From an uncultured Gammaproteobacteria bacterium (lineage in GTDB: Bacteria; Pseudomonadota; Gammaproteobacteria; Arenicellales; Poriferihabitantaceae), in contig CAMYNW010000032.1 of assembly GCA_947259885.1 (NCBI GenBank), positions 1 through 41,722 on the forward strand: a DNA stretch of 41,722 nt, in the 5' to 3' direction. Each line of letters starts with the position of its first letter. The first letter of the stretch is position 1. The notes beneath the pieces were generated by a model. It did not search any database. It had not been told where the DNA came from and saw only the letters and a program-made list of their open reading frames with translations. Positions 17,325 to 26,460 of this stretch are shown here, one piece after another. The translations under genes were made by a program, and so were the position numbers.

Positions 17325-17906
17325 ATGGAATCGGTTGATCTCGAATTTGAAGACTGCTACCGCGCGGTAAAAAATCGCGACCCGTCGTTCGATGGCAGGT
17401 TTTTTACCGGGGTGGCGTCGACAGGTATTTTCTGCCGCCCGGTATGTCCTGCGGTTACGCCGAAGGCTAAGAACTGCGAGTTCTATCCTTCTGCGGCGGC
17501 CGCGATGGAAGCGGGTTATCGGCCGTGTTTGCGATGTCGTCCTGAAACCGCACCTAACAGTCCGGCCTGGAATGGCGTCAAGACCACGGTCTCTAGAGCG
17601 TTAAAACTGATAGAGCAGGGCGCATTAGATGAGCAGGATATCGAAACATTTTCTGAGCGACTTGGGGTTGGCTCGCGGCACTTGCGCCGACTGTTTATGA
17701 AGCATGTAGGAGCCAGTCCCACTCAAGTAGCTAGAACACGCAGAGTGCTGCTGGCGAAAAGACTGATTACCGACTCCAGCTACTCCATGACCGAGATCGC
17801 ACACCGCGCGGGATTCAGCAGTGTGCGTCAGTTCAATCACACCTTCGATAAACTCTATGGCAGGAGTCCGAGTGAGTTGAGGCGAATTAACAGAACTATG
17901 CAATGA
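17325..17906 (+). CDS. adaA: AdaA-type methylphosphotriester-DNA methyltransferase and AraC-family regulator
   Basis: About 193 residues from ATG 17325; a longer frame from 17199 would translate the tandem repeat and is rejected. Residues 1-80 form the Ada zinc domain with Cys37, Cys41, Cys68 and Cys71, one position off from Cys38/42/69/72 of E. coli Ada. By analogy Cys37 takes the methyl group from a phosphotriester and so switches on the activator. Residues about 88-190 are an AraC-type double helix-turn-helix (RHLRRLFMKHVGASPTQVAR, then FSSVRQFNHTFDKLYGRSPS). There is no fused O6-methyltransferase; that activity is encoded by the next gene, which overlaps by 4 nt. The split adaA/ogt layout resembles Bacillus adaA-adaB. 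Confidence 0.92.
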   Translation: MESVDLEFEDCYRAVKNRDPSFDGRFFTGVASTGIFCRPVCPAVTPKAKNCEFYPSAAAAMEAGYRPCLRCRPETAPNSPAWNGVKTTVSRALKLIEQGALDEQDIETFSERLGVGSRHLRRLFMKHVGASPTQVARTRRVLLAKRLITDSSYSMTEIAHRAGFSSVRQFNHTFDKLYGRSPSELRRINRTMQ

Positions 17907-18403
17907 AAACACTTGAATCATCGGTATATCCAAGTCCGATTGGAAATATTCAGCTTCTGACTGCCGACGGCAAATTGTGCTACCTCGATTTTGCAGATAA
18001 TGAACTGCGCATGCATCAGTTACTCAAGCGCCGTTTTGGGGAATATCGAATCTTCCAAAGCTCCAAACACAAACAAGTTCACAAACGCTTGGATCGCTAT
18101 TTTGCGGGCGACACCGATGCATTTGAGCAACTGGAAGTGGACACAGGTGGCACACCGTTTCAACGCAAGGTTTGGCTTACTTTACAAAAGATTCCGCGAG
18201 GCAAAACGCTTGACTATTCGACCCTGGCTAAACGTGCAGGAAACGAAAAGGCAGTCAGAGCGGCCGCAAGCAGCAATGCACGAAACCCTGTTTCAATTGT
18301 TATTCCCTGTCACAGGGTGATTGGCAAAGACGGCTCCCTGAGGGGCTACGCAGGTGGTGAGTATCGGAAGCAGTGGTTGTTAGAACATGAAGGGGCGCTA
18401 TAG
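17903..18403 (+). CDS. ogt: Methylated-DNA-[protein]-cysteine S-methyltransferase
   Basis: A 166-residue suicide repair enzyme that removes O6-alkyl groups from guanine. The active-site motif IPCHRVIG contains acceptor Cys136. The DNA-binding helix with the arginine finger is seen at VRAAASSNARNP (Arg119 region), and GGTPFQRKVWLTLQKIPRGK is typical of the family. It starts inside the adaA stop codon (ATGA), so it is translationally coupled to its likely activator. A methylation damage response controlled by AdaA is the natural inference. Confidence 0.95.
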   Translation: MKTLESSVYPSPIGNIQLLTADGKLCYLDFADNELRMHQLLKRRFGEYRIFQSSKHKQVHKRLDRYFAGDTDAFEQLEVDTGGTPFQRKVWLTLQKIPRGKTLDYSTLAKRAGNEKAVRAAASSNARNPVSIVIPCHRVIGKDGSLRGYAGGEYRKQWLLEHEGAL

Positions 18404-18510
18404 TTATTCCGTATTTAATTCTAAGTCATCCTGAACTTGATTCGTGGCACCCGAATTGGGACCCGGTAAGGTGTCGCGCAAGCCCTGATCGGGGTCCGAG
18501 ACAAGATTAC

Positions 18511-18819
18511 TCACAAATAAGACTTTCTATCCTGCCTCCGCTTCCCCGCACGTTGAATAACCCGCCCCTTAATTTTCTCTCGACCTGAAATCTCAATATC
18601 TTCAATTCCAGGCTGTAGCGCATGCAGTCGCCACTGTCCGTCCACGATCATCAATTGCCGGAACACAAGCTCATCACCACAGTCGCCGATCACATAACAA
18701 CCGTGTTCCAGCGAACCGTTTGGTTCGGACACGATAATGCAGCCTTCAGGAAATTCGGGCTCCATGCTCGAGTCGGTGACTTGCAAAGCAAACGGTTCGT
18801 TTTGGGCGCAGCCTTCCAT
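18511..18819 (-). CDS. Small S24 (LexA/UmuD-like) peptidase-fold protein
   Basis: A 102-residue single-domain protein. VTDSSMEPEFPEGCIIVSEP carries the nucleophile-type Ser18 in the usual S-M-x-P context, and YVIGDCGDELVFRQL matches the second half of the fold. Where LexA and UmuD have the catalytic lysine, this protein has Arg54 (FRQL). No DNA-binding domain is attached. From memory, short proteobacterial S24-like proteins of this type often carry FRQL, so the change may be a family trait. It may therefore be a non-proteolytic sensor or an altered dyad. The next gene on the same strand begins far downstream in transcription terms, so it looks monocistronic. Confidence 0.75.
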   Translation of the reverse strand: MEGCAQNEPFALQVTDSSMEPEFPEGCIIVSEPNGSLEHGCYVIGDCGDELVFRQLMIVDGQWRLHALQPGIEDIEISGREKIKGRVIQRAGKRRQDRKSYL

Positions 18820-18888
18820 AAGAATAGTTGAATTAACTTTGAAATCAGTAACAGGAGTTATTAAATATTACTTTTCCAAATGCGGGCA

Positions 18889-20664
18889 TCATCTCGGTGC
18901 GGTTTCGATAGTCCGGCATTCAAGAAATATACGCTTGTCGCAGTTTTTGCAAATATCCCGATCGAGCCGCTTAAACACTTCCAGTACCGCTTCTTCTTTG
19001 GAGTCAAATACGGTGTCCTGATCCAGAATATCCATATAGCCTCCGCGTTTCAGCACACGCATGGCGCCGTCCTTTAGACGATAAAGATACAGTTGACCAC
19101 CCATCTTCCGTCGTTCTTTGGCTTCTTTTACCAGCAATTCCGCGCCAGCAATGTCGACCTGGTTGATGCCCTTGGTGAGCAGCAGAAGGTGTTTTTGTTC
19201 GGGATACTTTTCTCTGTAAAGTCGCAGCAGTTCGCCGACATAGGCCACAGAGCCGAAGTAAAGCGAATCGTCGAGACGCAGCATTTTAAACTGAGGGCAC
19301 TCGTCCTTCCCGAAGCTCGAGACAAATTGGCGGCGCTTGGATTCCGGGTCGGGTATCCGTCCTAACACTTTCGGCTTTGACGTTTTACGCAGGAAAAATA
19401 TAAGGGAAGTGATTACGCCCAGTAAGATCGCATCCTCCAGTTTCAGGAAAATAGTGCCAAGAAACGTGACCAGCAGCACCAGCGCTTCTTTCTCATCCGC
19501 GCGCACAATTTTTTTGATCTGCTCGATGTCGATTAACCGCCACGCAATCAGGATCAATAATGCGGCGACTGCGGCATTGGGCAGATAAGCGGTTAGCGGC
19601 GCAACAAAGAACAGAAGTGCCAGTAGCAGAACACCCGCGGTGATCGCGGCTAACGGCGTTTCTGCTCCTGCATCATAGTTTGCACCACTGCGATTGAACG
19701 AGCCGGTGGCGACATAAGAAGAAAAGAAGCTGCCCGCAATGTTGGACAGACCCTGTCCAATAAATTCCTGGTTCGGTTCAATGGATTGACCGGATTTGAT
19801 TGCCAGTGATCGTGCAATAGACAACGCTTCAGTCAGCGCGAACAATGTCATGGCCAGAGCGACTGGGACGAGTTGCTGCACGGTATCCATGGACAGCGCG
19901 GGTATCGAAAGTGGAGGCAGACTGGCACGTAATGCGCCGACCATTGTGATGCCGGACTGCTCTGACCCGACAAACAGATTGATCAACGCCGCCGCAATGC
20001 CGCCAGCCAGCATCGCAACAATCATATAAGGAAACCGCGGCCAGAACTTTTTTGCGCCGATACCCGCCAGCAGCGTGACCATGGCGACCACGGTGACCAG
20101 TGGATGGAACGCTTCCCAGTGATCCCACAGGTAACCGACGGTTTGAAAGAAATGCCCGGTCGCTGGGAGATCAAGTCCAAGAAATGTCTGCGCCTGCTTG
20201 GCGGCGATCAGACAGGCCGCACCGGTAGTGAAACCGACGATCACTGAATAGGAAACGAAATTAACCAGCACCCCGAGCTTGGCCAGTCCTAGAATCAGCT
20301 GAAATGCCCCGACCAGAAACGCAAGGGTAATCGCCAACGAGATGAATTCTTCGGATCCGGGTGCGGCCATAGCGCCTAGCGCCGAATACATCACGATGGA
20401 CGCCGCGGTAGTGGGACCGGAAACCAGGTGCCAGGAGGAACCAAACAGCGCGGCAACAATCGCCGGCACCATGCCGGCATACAAACCATACTCGGGTGGC
20501 ATGCCCGCGATCACCGCGAAGGCGACCCCCTGAGGCAGGATAATAGCGGCGCCGGTCAGGCCCGCTATCAGGTCAGCACGGACTGTTTCCCGGTTAAGGT
20601 TTCTGCCCCAGCGTAAAAACGGAAATACCCGGTCTAATGACAGGCGGGGCAAGCGGATCGCCAT
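18889..20664 (-). CDS. SulP-family inorganic anion transporter with STAS domain
   Basis: A 591-residue membrane protein. The first 400 residues are the SulP core with many hydrophobic helices and typical segments (LIAGLTGAAIILPQGVAFAV, GMPPEYGLYAGMVPAIVAAL, NQEFIGQGLSNIAGSFFSSY). A cytoplasmic STAS domain follows near 450-570. The last 25 residues hold a Cys-x2-Cys and a third Cys (ICKNCDKRIFLEC), perhaps a metal- or redox-sensitive tail. It probably takes up sulfate, bicarbonate or another anion. An AAGGAG ribosome site 5 nt before the ATG supports the start. Confidence 0.93.
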   Translation of the reverse strand: MAIRLPRLSLDRVFPFLRWGRNLNRETVRADLIAGLTGAAIILPQGVAFAVIAGMPPEYGLYAGMVPAIVAALFGSSWHLVSGPTTAASIVMYSALGAMAAPGSEEFISLAITLAFLVGAFQLILGLAKLGVLVNFVSYSVIVGFTTGAACLIAAKQAQTFLGLDLPATGHFFQTVGYLWDHWEAFHPLVTVVAMVTLLAGIGAKKFWPRFPYMIVAMLAGGIAAALINLFVGSEQSGITMVGALRASLPPLSIPALSMDTVQQLVPVALAMTLFALTEALSIARSLAIKSGQSIEPNQEFIGQGLSNIAGSFFSSYVATGSFNRSGANYDAGAETPLAAITAGVLLLALLFFVAPLTAYLPNAAVAALLILIAWRLIDIEQIKKIVRADEKEALVLLVTFLGTIFLKLEDAILLGVITSLIFFLRKTSKPKVLGRIPDPESKRRQFVSSFGKDECPQFKMLRLDDSLYFGSVAYVGELLRLYREKYPEQKHLLLLTKGINQVDIAGAELLVKEAKERRKMGGQLYLYRLKDGAMRVLKRGGYMDILDQDTVFDSKEEAVLEVFKRLDRDICKNCDKRIFLECRTIETAPR

Positions 20665-20999
20665 GGGTACTCCTTGTTTACAGTGTGGCGGTAAAAGAGG
20701 CGCGTATTATCGGAGCGTGGAGAGCGCGACTCAATACCCATTTATGGAAGTGAGCGAAGTTGGATTTGTGCCGGTATGTGCAGGACTAGGGCCCACAACC
20801 AAAGTGGAGGTAGCTGATTTGATTGAGGTGGTTAGGGCCTGTCGTTGAAACACGTTCAGATGTTGACAGGAAGCGCATTCCAGCTTGCGTATGCAGGTCC
20901 TGATGACAATGGGGTCCGGCGTGTCTTCCAATTTCGCTAACTTGGCACTTCAATGGAGCCCGCGATTATCTAATAATATTTCTTTAATATAGGAAGAAA
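20665..20999. other. Gene-free region upstream of the SulP gene
   Basis: No convincing gene is visible. The region must contain the promoter of the minus-strand transporter. A short open frame (20663-20848, plus) has no ribosome site or recognisable content and starts inside the SulP start region. Confidence 0.4.
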
Positions 21000-21036
21000 G
21001 GGGTCGGAGTGATTTTTCACTAATCACTCCGACCCC
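21000..21036. repeat. REP-like palindromic element
   Basis: A perfect 13-bp inverted repeat, GGGGTCGGAGTGA (21000-21012) with its complement (21024-21036), encloses an 11-nt loop. From memory, GGGGTCxGAGTGA-type palindromes are scattered in many gammaproteobacterial genomes next to REP-associated tyrosine transposases (RAYTs). No transposase lies nearby, so this is a solitary copy. It lies 42 nt downstream of the stop of the minus-strand CofD-like gene and may also act as its terminator. Confidence 0.7.
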
Positions 21037-21077
21037 ATTAGGATGAAGACCAGCGTCATCAACTCGGACACAACCGT

Positions 21078-22271
21078 TCAGGTCAGCGACAACAGTGCAT
21101 CCACCAGCAGCGTTGCATCGTAGTACGGCGCACTTTGCGTGGTGATCAGAGGAATATCCACGACATGAACACCCAGTTCATTCATCGTCCCTTGTGACAA
21201 TCGCGAAGGATAGACACCGTTCTTACTGTCGATCAAAACAAAATTTAGTAGCCGGTTCGTGTCGCACTCATCGGTAAGGTCTCGCCGTAACTGTGCCAGG
21301 AGCTTGAGCACCAGGCGATCCGTCGTCATGCCGATTTGCTCCGGATCCTGACCCAGGTTGGGGATATAGACTTTGGGACATTGGCTATCTGCGATCGCCG
21401 TGCCTACACCCTTCGGTAACAAATTGGCCAGCATACTGGTATAAAAGCTGCCCGGCGGAAACACGATCAGGTCGGCTTTTCTGATCAGCTTTCGATTTTT
21501 CTTGCGCAACAACGAATTCGCCTTGACGTACTTGTCAGATTGCCTGGAGAGGAATAGCCTTTTTATGGGTGACGTCAGTGGCGCCACTTCCTTTCCGGTT
21601 ATTCGATGCTGCCCGATTACTCGCGTACCATCATCAAGATCCACCCCCAGGTGCAGATCGTCGTTGACGATGGCGCGTACCGTGCCGCGTACCTCCACCA
21701 GCTTGGAGAACAAAAAGATAATGGGGTCCAGATGTTCGAAGTTGTTGAGGTACCCGCCTGCAAGGATGAGGTTGCCGATACTGGCGCCACGCAGCTCGAA
21801 CGACTTGGGCATGGCCTCCAGAAAATAACCGAGCTGGTGCCGAATAAGCCGGCGCATAGGATTGGAAATAGACCGAACCATCGGGTCCTGCCCATCTACC
21901 ATAGCCTTGAGCTTGCGTAACAAGTCGCGTTTTTGACCTGTCATCGGAAGTCGAAATGTAAAGAGCTGATAGACCTCCGGGTGTCCAGTCACCGTCTCAT
22001 CGGCAAGCGCCATCAGTTGGCTGCGCAGATCACCGATGGACGGCATATTAAATGCCCGTCGCAATATCGCCGAACTTCCGCCGGAGTCAAATGGCGTGAC
22101 CATATGGGTGGAATTGTGCGTGTGGTGCTTGAGTACACGGCTAAGGCCAGTGAGTGCGGACCCGCCACTGAAGAACAACAACCGCGGCCCCAACTCCGGT
22201 GCACGCCGATAACGACTCACCCGCACGGGATCCGGAATTTTGGCAAGTCGTGTCACATAGACATTGCTCAT
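21078..22271 (-). CDS. CofD-like / YvcK-like protein of the GAK system
   Basis: A 397-residue protein of the CofD/YvcK superfamily. The N-terminal phosphate-binding segment LLFFSGGSALTGLSRVLKHH is followed by HMVTPFDSGGSSAILRRAFNMPSIGDLR, the hallmark of this fold. Later segments LRGASIGNLILAGGYL and DLIVFPPGSFYTSMLANLLPKGV also fit. Relatives either transfer lactyl-2-phosphate (CofD) or bind nucleotide sugars (YvcK). The gene diverges, across 86 bp, from an eight-gene operon containing the ATP-grasp, HprK-related kinase and amphi-Trp proteins, so I assign it as the GAK-system CofD-like member. Its reaction is unknown. Confidence 0.85.
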   Translation of the reverse strand: MSNVYVTRLAKIPDPVRVSRYRRAPELGPRLLFFSGGSALTGLSRVLKHHTHNSTHMVTPFDSGGSSAILRRAFNMPSIGDLRSQLMALADETVTGHPEVYQLFTFRLPMTGQKRDLLRKLKAMVDGQDPMVRSISNPMRRLIRHQLGYFLEAMPKSFELRGASIGNLILAGGYLNNFEHLDPIIFLFSKLVEVRGTVRAIVNDDLHLGVDLDDGTRVIGQHRITGKEVAPLTSPIKRLFLSRQSDKYVKANSLLRKKNRKLIRKADLIVFPPGSFYTSMLANLLPKGVGTAIADSQCPKVYIPNLGQDPEQIGMTTDRLVLKLLAQLRRDLTDECDTNRLLNFVLIDSKNGVYPSRLSQGTMNELGVHVVDIPLITTQSAPYYDATLLVDALLSLT

Positions 22272-22357
22272 AGCTATCGTTCCCTATATGGTTATTTGAG
22301 TGGCAACCCGATCATTCTTGTGATGATGACCGATAAATAAGCTGAGAGGACGATGCA

Positions 22358-22828
22358 ATGGCCATTCTAACCCCCGGCATACGCAACGCAGCCCGCGCCC
22401 TGATTATACGTGACGAGCGCCTGCTTCTGCTTCGAAAAGATGGCGGAGATCGCGGTGAGCGCTATGCGCTGCCCGGTGGCGCACAGGAGCATGGCGAGAC
22501 ACTGCAAGATGCCCTTGAGCGCGAATGTCTCGAAGAGATTGGTGTCAAGGTGATGGTTCGCGACCTCCTCCACGTCGCTGACTGGTTCAAGCCCCGGGAC
22601 ACCGTGCCGCCTTCGACGCGGCAATTGGTCGAGTTCCTGTTCGCCTGCGACGTACCCGGCAGCTACGAGGCAAGAAACGGCCATCGACCCGACAAGCACC
22701 AGGTGGATGTGGTTTGGATTGATCTGCAACAACTTTCCGATGTTCAATTGTTTCCACGATCACTTTCCACCTACCTGACGAACTGCCCGAACAGCAGACA
22801 TGGGGTCTATCTTGGTACAATGACCTGA
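22358..22828 (+). CDS. NUDIX hydrolase, first gene of the GAK operon
   Basis: A 156-residue NUDIX protein. The box G41-x5-E47-x7-R55-E56-x2-E59-E60-x-G62-V63 is complete, so metal binding and hydrolysis of a nucleoside diphosphate derivative or similar are expected. The substrate is unknown. The ATG at 22358 is preceded by a purine-rich GAGAGGA stretch. It diverges from the CofD-like gene and lies 2 nt before the next gene, so it starts the operon. Confidence 0.9.
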   Translation: MAILTPGIRNAARALIIRDERLLLLRKDGGDRGERYALPGGAQEHGETLQDALERECLEEIGVKVMVRDLLHVADWFKPRDTVPPSTRQLVEFLFACDVPGSYEARNGHRPDKHQVDVVWIDLQQLSDVQLFPRSLSTYLTNCPNSRHGVYLGTMT

Positions 22829-22830
22829 TC

Positions 22831-24471
22831 ATGCGTCTGCCCAAAAGTATACGGGACAACCTGCGGTTCCTCATCGCGGAGGTTGGATCACAGGTGACCA
22901 ACCTGCACATTTATGTCGATACGTATTCGGACGTAGTTGCCCAGCGGATTCTGGATCGAGGCGGTTATGCCTATAACCTCAAGATGCGTATCCATAACAG
23001 CTGCCTAGGCCAGCTGTCCCGAGCCAAGCAGGGGGACTCCAGAAGGCTCACTCTTCGCGCCGCGGAATCCATCTCCACCGACATTGAGCGGATCTCTGAA
23101 CTCTGTCGGGAATGCATACATGAGATGGCTCATTTGAAGCATAGGAATTGTCTGAAATCCAAACGCTATTCACCTCTGCTCAACCGGGTCATCCGAGGCA
23201 TCGAGATGGTGGAACCCGCGATCGAGAATAACGATACCGAACTCGCTCTGAAGATCGGAAAAATCAAGACCCAGCTGGATCGGGGCTATCGCAAATTACA
23301 CAAACGCTATACTGCGTCCCTAAAGAAAAAGCATCATACCGAAGATCTTATTGCCGCCCTGTTCGTGGCCCGTGGCGTGGAGCAAATGGGGGACGCCCTG
23401 TTGAACATCAGCGAGGCGATCCTCTCTATCAACCTCGGGCAACCCATCAATATCGACCGCTACCATCACCTGATGGAGTCGGTGGGGCGGCTTGAGGCCG
23501 AAGAAAACATGAAGGACCTGTCCATCGAGCACGTTGCCGAAACCCGATCCGGAAGCGCGATCTCGGGCATTAGCAAGCCAAAGCAAAAAAAGGACGGTTA
23601 TGTGGCCATTTTTAAAGATGGCAAAAAACGTAAGCTCAAGAAGGAGCGGGAAGGCGTGGAGAACTGGCATGAGATTTATCCGGGACTCGCGCCCAAGATT
23701 CTCGCGTTTCATAAACGCGGAGAATCCGCTTCCTTACTTATTGAGCACCTGGCGGGATTGACGTTCGAACAGATCCTCCTGCATGAGCCCCAGAAGCTTC
23801 TGAATGAAACGGTACGCGCACTCAGTAAGACGCTGGAATCTGTATGGCGTGACACCCGTGTTAAAAAGAAGATTGCTGCGAAATATATCAATCAACTGGA
23901 GAGACGCCTGCCCGAGGTCTATGAGGTCCATCCGGAGTTTCAACAGAGCGACAGTCGCGTGTGCGATTTGGCGGTTCCGAATTTCGATACGTTGCTGAAG
24001 CAGGCCAAGCGTTACGAGTCCCAATTTAAAGCTCCTTTCTCGGTCTATATTCACGGTGACTTCAACGTCGACAACATTATCTACGACCCGATCGCGAAGC
24101 GTATCAATTTTATCGACCTGCACCGATCCCGCTACATGGACTATGTGCAGGATGTTTCGGTGTTCATGGTATCCAACTACCGCCTTCAGATTCTGGACAA
24201 ACCCTTGCGCCGAAGAATTCTCGGTATTGCCGGAGAATTCTATCGCTTTGCATCCCGCTATGCGAAGAACAATGGCGACACCACCTTTGAGTTGCGTCTT
24301 GCGCTCGGCCTTGCCCGCTCGTTTGCTACATCGACCCGGTTTATCCTGGACAAATCCCTCGCACGGGCCATGATGCTGCGCTCACGTTACCTGCTGGAAA
24401 GTGTCCTCAGGACGGATCCGAAATTAGCGTCGTCTTTTCGAATCCCGATAAAGGAGATTTTTGTTGGCTGA
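22831..24471 (+). CDS. PhoU-like domain fused to an APH-type phosphotransferase
   Basis: A 546-residue two-domain protein. The first 230 or so residues are helical and resemble PhoU-like/DUF47 folds (repeated helices around ERISELCRECIHEMAHLKHR and VARGVEQMGDALLNISEAIL). The second part is an aminoglycoside-phosphotransferase/choline-kinase-like domain with catalytic H408-G-D410-F-N-x-D-N and the metal-binding IDLHRS around D429. It probably phosphorylates a small molecule under control of a phosphate-sensing helical domain. Both domains are clear; the combination is unusual. It overlaps the next gene by 8 nt. Confidence 0.85.
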   Translation: MRLPKSIRDNLRFLIAEVGSQVTNLHIYVDTYSDVVAQRILDRGGYAYNLKMRIHNSCLGQLSRAKQGDSRRLTLRAAESISTDIERISELCRECIHEMAHLKHRNCLKSKRYSPLLNRVIRGIEMVEPAIENNDTELALKIGKIKTQLDRGYRKLHKRYTASLKKKHHTEDLIAALFVARGVEQMGDALLNISEAILSINLGQPINIDRYHHLMESVGRLEAEENMKDLSIEHVAETRSGSAISGISKPKQKKDGYVAIFKDGKKRKLKKEREGVENWHEIYPGLAPKILAFHKRGESASLLIEHLAGLTFEQILLHEPQKLLNETVRALSKTLESVWRDTRVKKKIAAKYINQLERRLPEVYEVHPEFQQSDSRVCDLAVPNFDTLLKQAKRYESQFKAPFSVYIHGDFNVDNIIYDPIAKRINFIDLHRSRYMDYVQDVSVFMVSNYRLQILDKPLRRRILGIAGEFYRFASRYAKNNGDTTFELRLALGLARSFATSTRFILDKSLARAMMLRSRYLLESVLRTDPKLASSFRIPIKEIFVG

Positions 24472-25354
24472 TCTTAGAATCGGTGTTATCGGCATCCCCG
24501 GGAAATGGTCCACTGAAACTCTCGCAGATGCTATCGAGTCGCGGACTGGCTACCGCCGCATCATTGATATGGGGGAGGTCGAATTGAACCTCGCCACCCA
24601 GCAGTTGCTGCATTACGGAGAGAATCTGTGTGCACTGGATGCCTTGCTGGTGAAAAAAATCAGTGCTACTTACGACCCAAACACATTGGATCGACTTGAG
24701 CTTTTAAGGGTCGCCGAGTCCGCCGGGGTGCGGGTATTCAGCCCCGCGCTCAATATCCTTCGTCTCATTGACCGGCTGAGCTGCACTGTTACTCTACGTA
24801 ATGCGGGCATTCCAATGCCTGATACCCGTGTCACGGAAAGTGTCGATGCCGCGATTGAAGCCGTGCACGATTTCGGCAGTGCAGTGTTCAAGCCCCTTTA
24901 TTCGACTAAGGCCCGAGGCATGTGCGTACTCGACTCGCAATCGCCAGCCGAAACACTTGAACAGGACATCCGGGCATTCAAAAAGGACAATCCGATGATG
25001 TATCTGCAAGAAAAGGTGACGCTGCCCGGTCGTGACCTCGGTATGGTCTTCCTCGCAGGTATGTACCTTGGGAGTTACGCTCGGGTATCGCAGACCGACA
25101 CCTGGAACACCACCATCAACAGCGGTGGGCGCTATGCCGGACATGAGCCGCCAGACGATATTATTGAGCTGGCACAGCGCGCCCAGGATCTGTTCGGGAT
25201 GGACTTCACAACAGTCGATGTGGCCGAGACTGAACGCGGCCCTGTTGTGTTTGAAGTATCCGCGTTCGGTGGCTTCAGAGGCGCCAAGGAAGGTGTCGGT
25301 ATCGATGCCGCCGCACTGTATGCCGACTATGTCATCACGCAGGTAAAATCATGA
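24464..25354 (+). CDS. RimK-like ATP-grasp enzyme of the GAK system
   Basis: About 296 residues. I prefer TTG 24464, 7 nt after AAGGAG, over the TTG one codon earlier. The layout is an N-terminal Rossmann-like part (DLRIGVIGIPGKWSTETLAD), a linker RLIDRLSCTVTLRNAGIPMP, and an ATP-grasp fold with FKPLYSTKARGM and a C-terminal VDVAETERGPVVFEVSAFGGF magnesium-binding strand. Such enzymes ligate a carboxylate to an amine or thiol using ATP. It is followed with a 4-nt overlap (ATGA) by the HprK-related kinase gene, an adjacency that marks the GAK system. The product is unknown. Confidence 0.88.
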   Translation: MADLRIGVIGIPGKWSTETLADAIESRTGYRRIIDMGEVELNLATQQLLHYGENLCALDALLVKKISATYDPNTLDRLELLRVAESAGVRVFSPALNILRLIDRLSCTVTLRNAGIPMPDTRVTESVDAAIEAVHDFGSAVFKPLYSTKARGMCVLDSQSPAETLEQDIRAFKKDNPMMYLQEKVTLPGRDLGMVFLAGMYLGSYARVSQTDTWNTTINSGGRYAGHEPPDDIIELAQRAQDLFGMDFTTVDVAETERGPVVFEVSAFGGFRGAKEGVGIDAAALYADYVITQVKS

Positions 25355-26451
25355 CCGAAGCCATTCACGACCTTCAATCTGCGGTGAGCGGCCTGACCGG
25401 CACTATCGAGCCTGGCGCGGAGCCCCTGACCCTGGGGCTTGGTGAGTGCACCCTTCGCCTGCGATCCAACTCAAAGGAATTGATCGATACTCTCCGGCAG
25501 TATTTCAGCCATGTTGTCGTGCAAACCGTGGCATCTCCGAATCTGGAAGTAATCGCCATCGAACGCGACAGTCCCGAACTTGGTATCAAATTTATCGACT
25601 GGAAACGGGAACCTGGCAAAGTGGGGCGCAAGGACGCCTACTACGACTTGCCACAGGCCCGTTTGGTGAAGAAGGTGCGTACGGGGATGGTGTTCCTGCA
25701 GAGCGACAGTCTATGCATCGCCGCCGGTCCCTGCGTAAACTGTGATAATCAGGTCATCAACTTTATTAACGCCCAGTACATGAACTGGCTGCAACAGCGT
25801 GACTGGCTGATATGTCACGCCTCCGGTTTGGTGTTCAATGGCCGCACACTCGGCATCGCCGGTTTCTCCGGGGGCGGTAAATCCACGTTAATGTTACACA
25901 TGCTCGATGACAAACGTGTTTCCTATCTCACCAACGATCGTTTGTTTATCAGTCGTCAGAATGGCCGTATTGATGCAGCCGGGATTCCAAAGCTTCCCCG
26001 CATCAATCCGGGGACTATTGTTCACAATCCGACACTGCACCCATTGATTTCGCAACTAGAACGCGAGCGGCTGCTGAAACTACCGGCTGAAGAATTATGG
26101 TACCTGGAAGACAAGTACGATGTGCATATCGATCAGATCTACGGAGTTGGTCGGATCGTCCCTGAGGCCCCGTTGAACGCCTTTCTGGTCCTCAACTGGA
26201 AGCGGGACAGTGATGCAGCATTGGCCGTTGAGCGTGTGGACCTGGCTGTTCGCCGGGATCTTCTCGGCGCCATCATGAAATCCCCCGGACCTTTCTATCA
26301 ATATTCCGATGGGAACTTTTTTCAAGACACTACTGAACTTGAGCCATTGTCGTATCTGGATGTTTTAAAAGACATCCCGGTGTATGAGGCCAGTGGCGGA
26401 GTTGATTTCGCTGCACTGACCCAAATCTGCTTTCAAGAACTGATGAACTGA
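25351..26451 (+). CDS. HprK-related kinase B of the GAK system
   Basis: A 366-residue protein related to the catalytic domain of HPr kinase/phosphorylase. The Walker A loop GFSGGGKST lies at 171-179, preceded by WLICHASGLVFNGRTLGIA as in HprK-related families, and TNDRLFI follows at about 195-201. The N-terminal 130 residues form a lineage-specific domain. It probably phosphorylates a protein or a small molecule. The amphi-Trp protein at the operon end is one candidate substrate, by analogy with HPr; that is inference only. Confidence 0.87.
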   Translation: MTEAIHDLQSAVSGLTGTIEPGAEPLTLGLGECTLRLRSNSKELIDTLRQYFSHVVVQTVASPNLEVIAIERDSPELGIKFIDWKREPGKVGRKDAYYDLPQARLVKKVRTGMVFLQSDSLCIAAGPCVNCDNQVINFINAQYMNWLQQRDWLICHASGLVFNGRTLGIAGFSGGGKSTLMLHMLDDKRVSYLTNDRLFISRQNGRIDAAGIPKLPRINPGTIVHNPTLHPLISQLERERLLKLPAEELWYLEDKYDVHIDQIYGVGRIVPEAPLNAFLVLNWKRDSDAALAVERVDLAVRRDLLGAIMKSPGPFYQYSDGNFFQDTTELEPLSYLDVLKDIPVYEASGGVDFAALTQICFQELMN

Positions 26452-26460
26452 GACGCCCAC

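Noticed and set aside
20663..20848. Short plus-strand ORF upstream of the SulP gene
   Set aside because: It overlaps the SulP start and promoter region, and its composition and lack of a ribosome site argue against coding.
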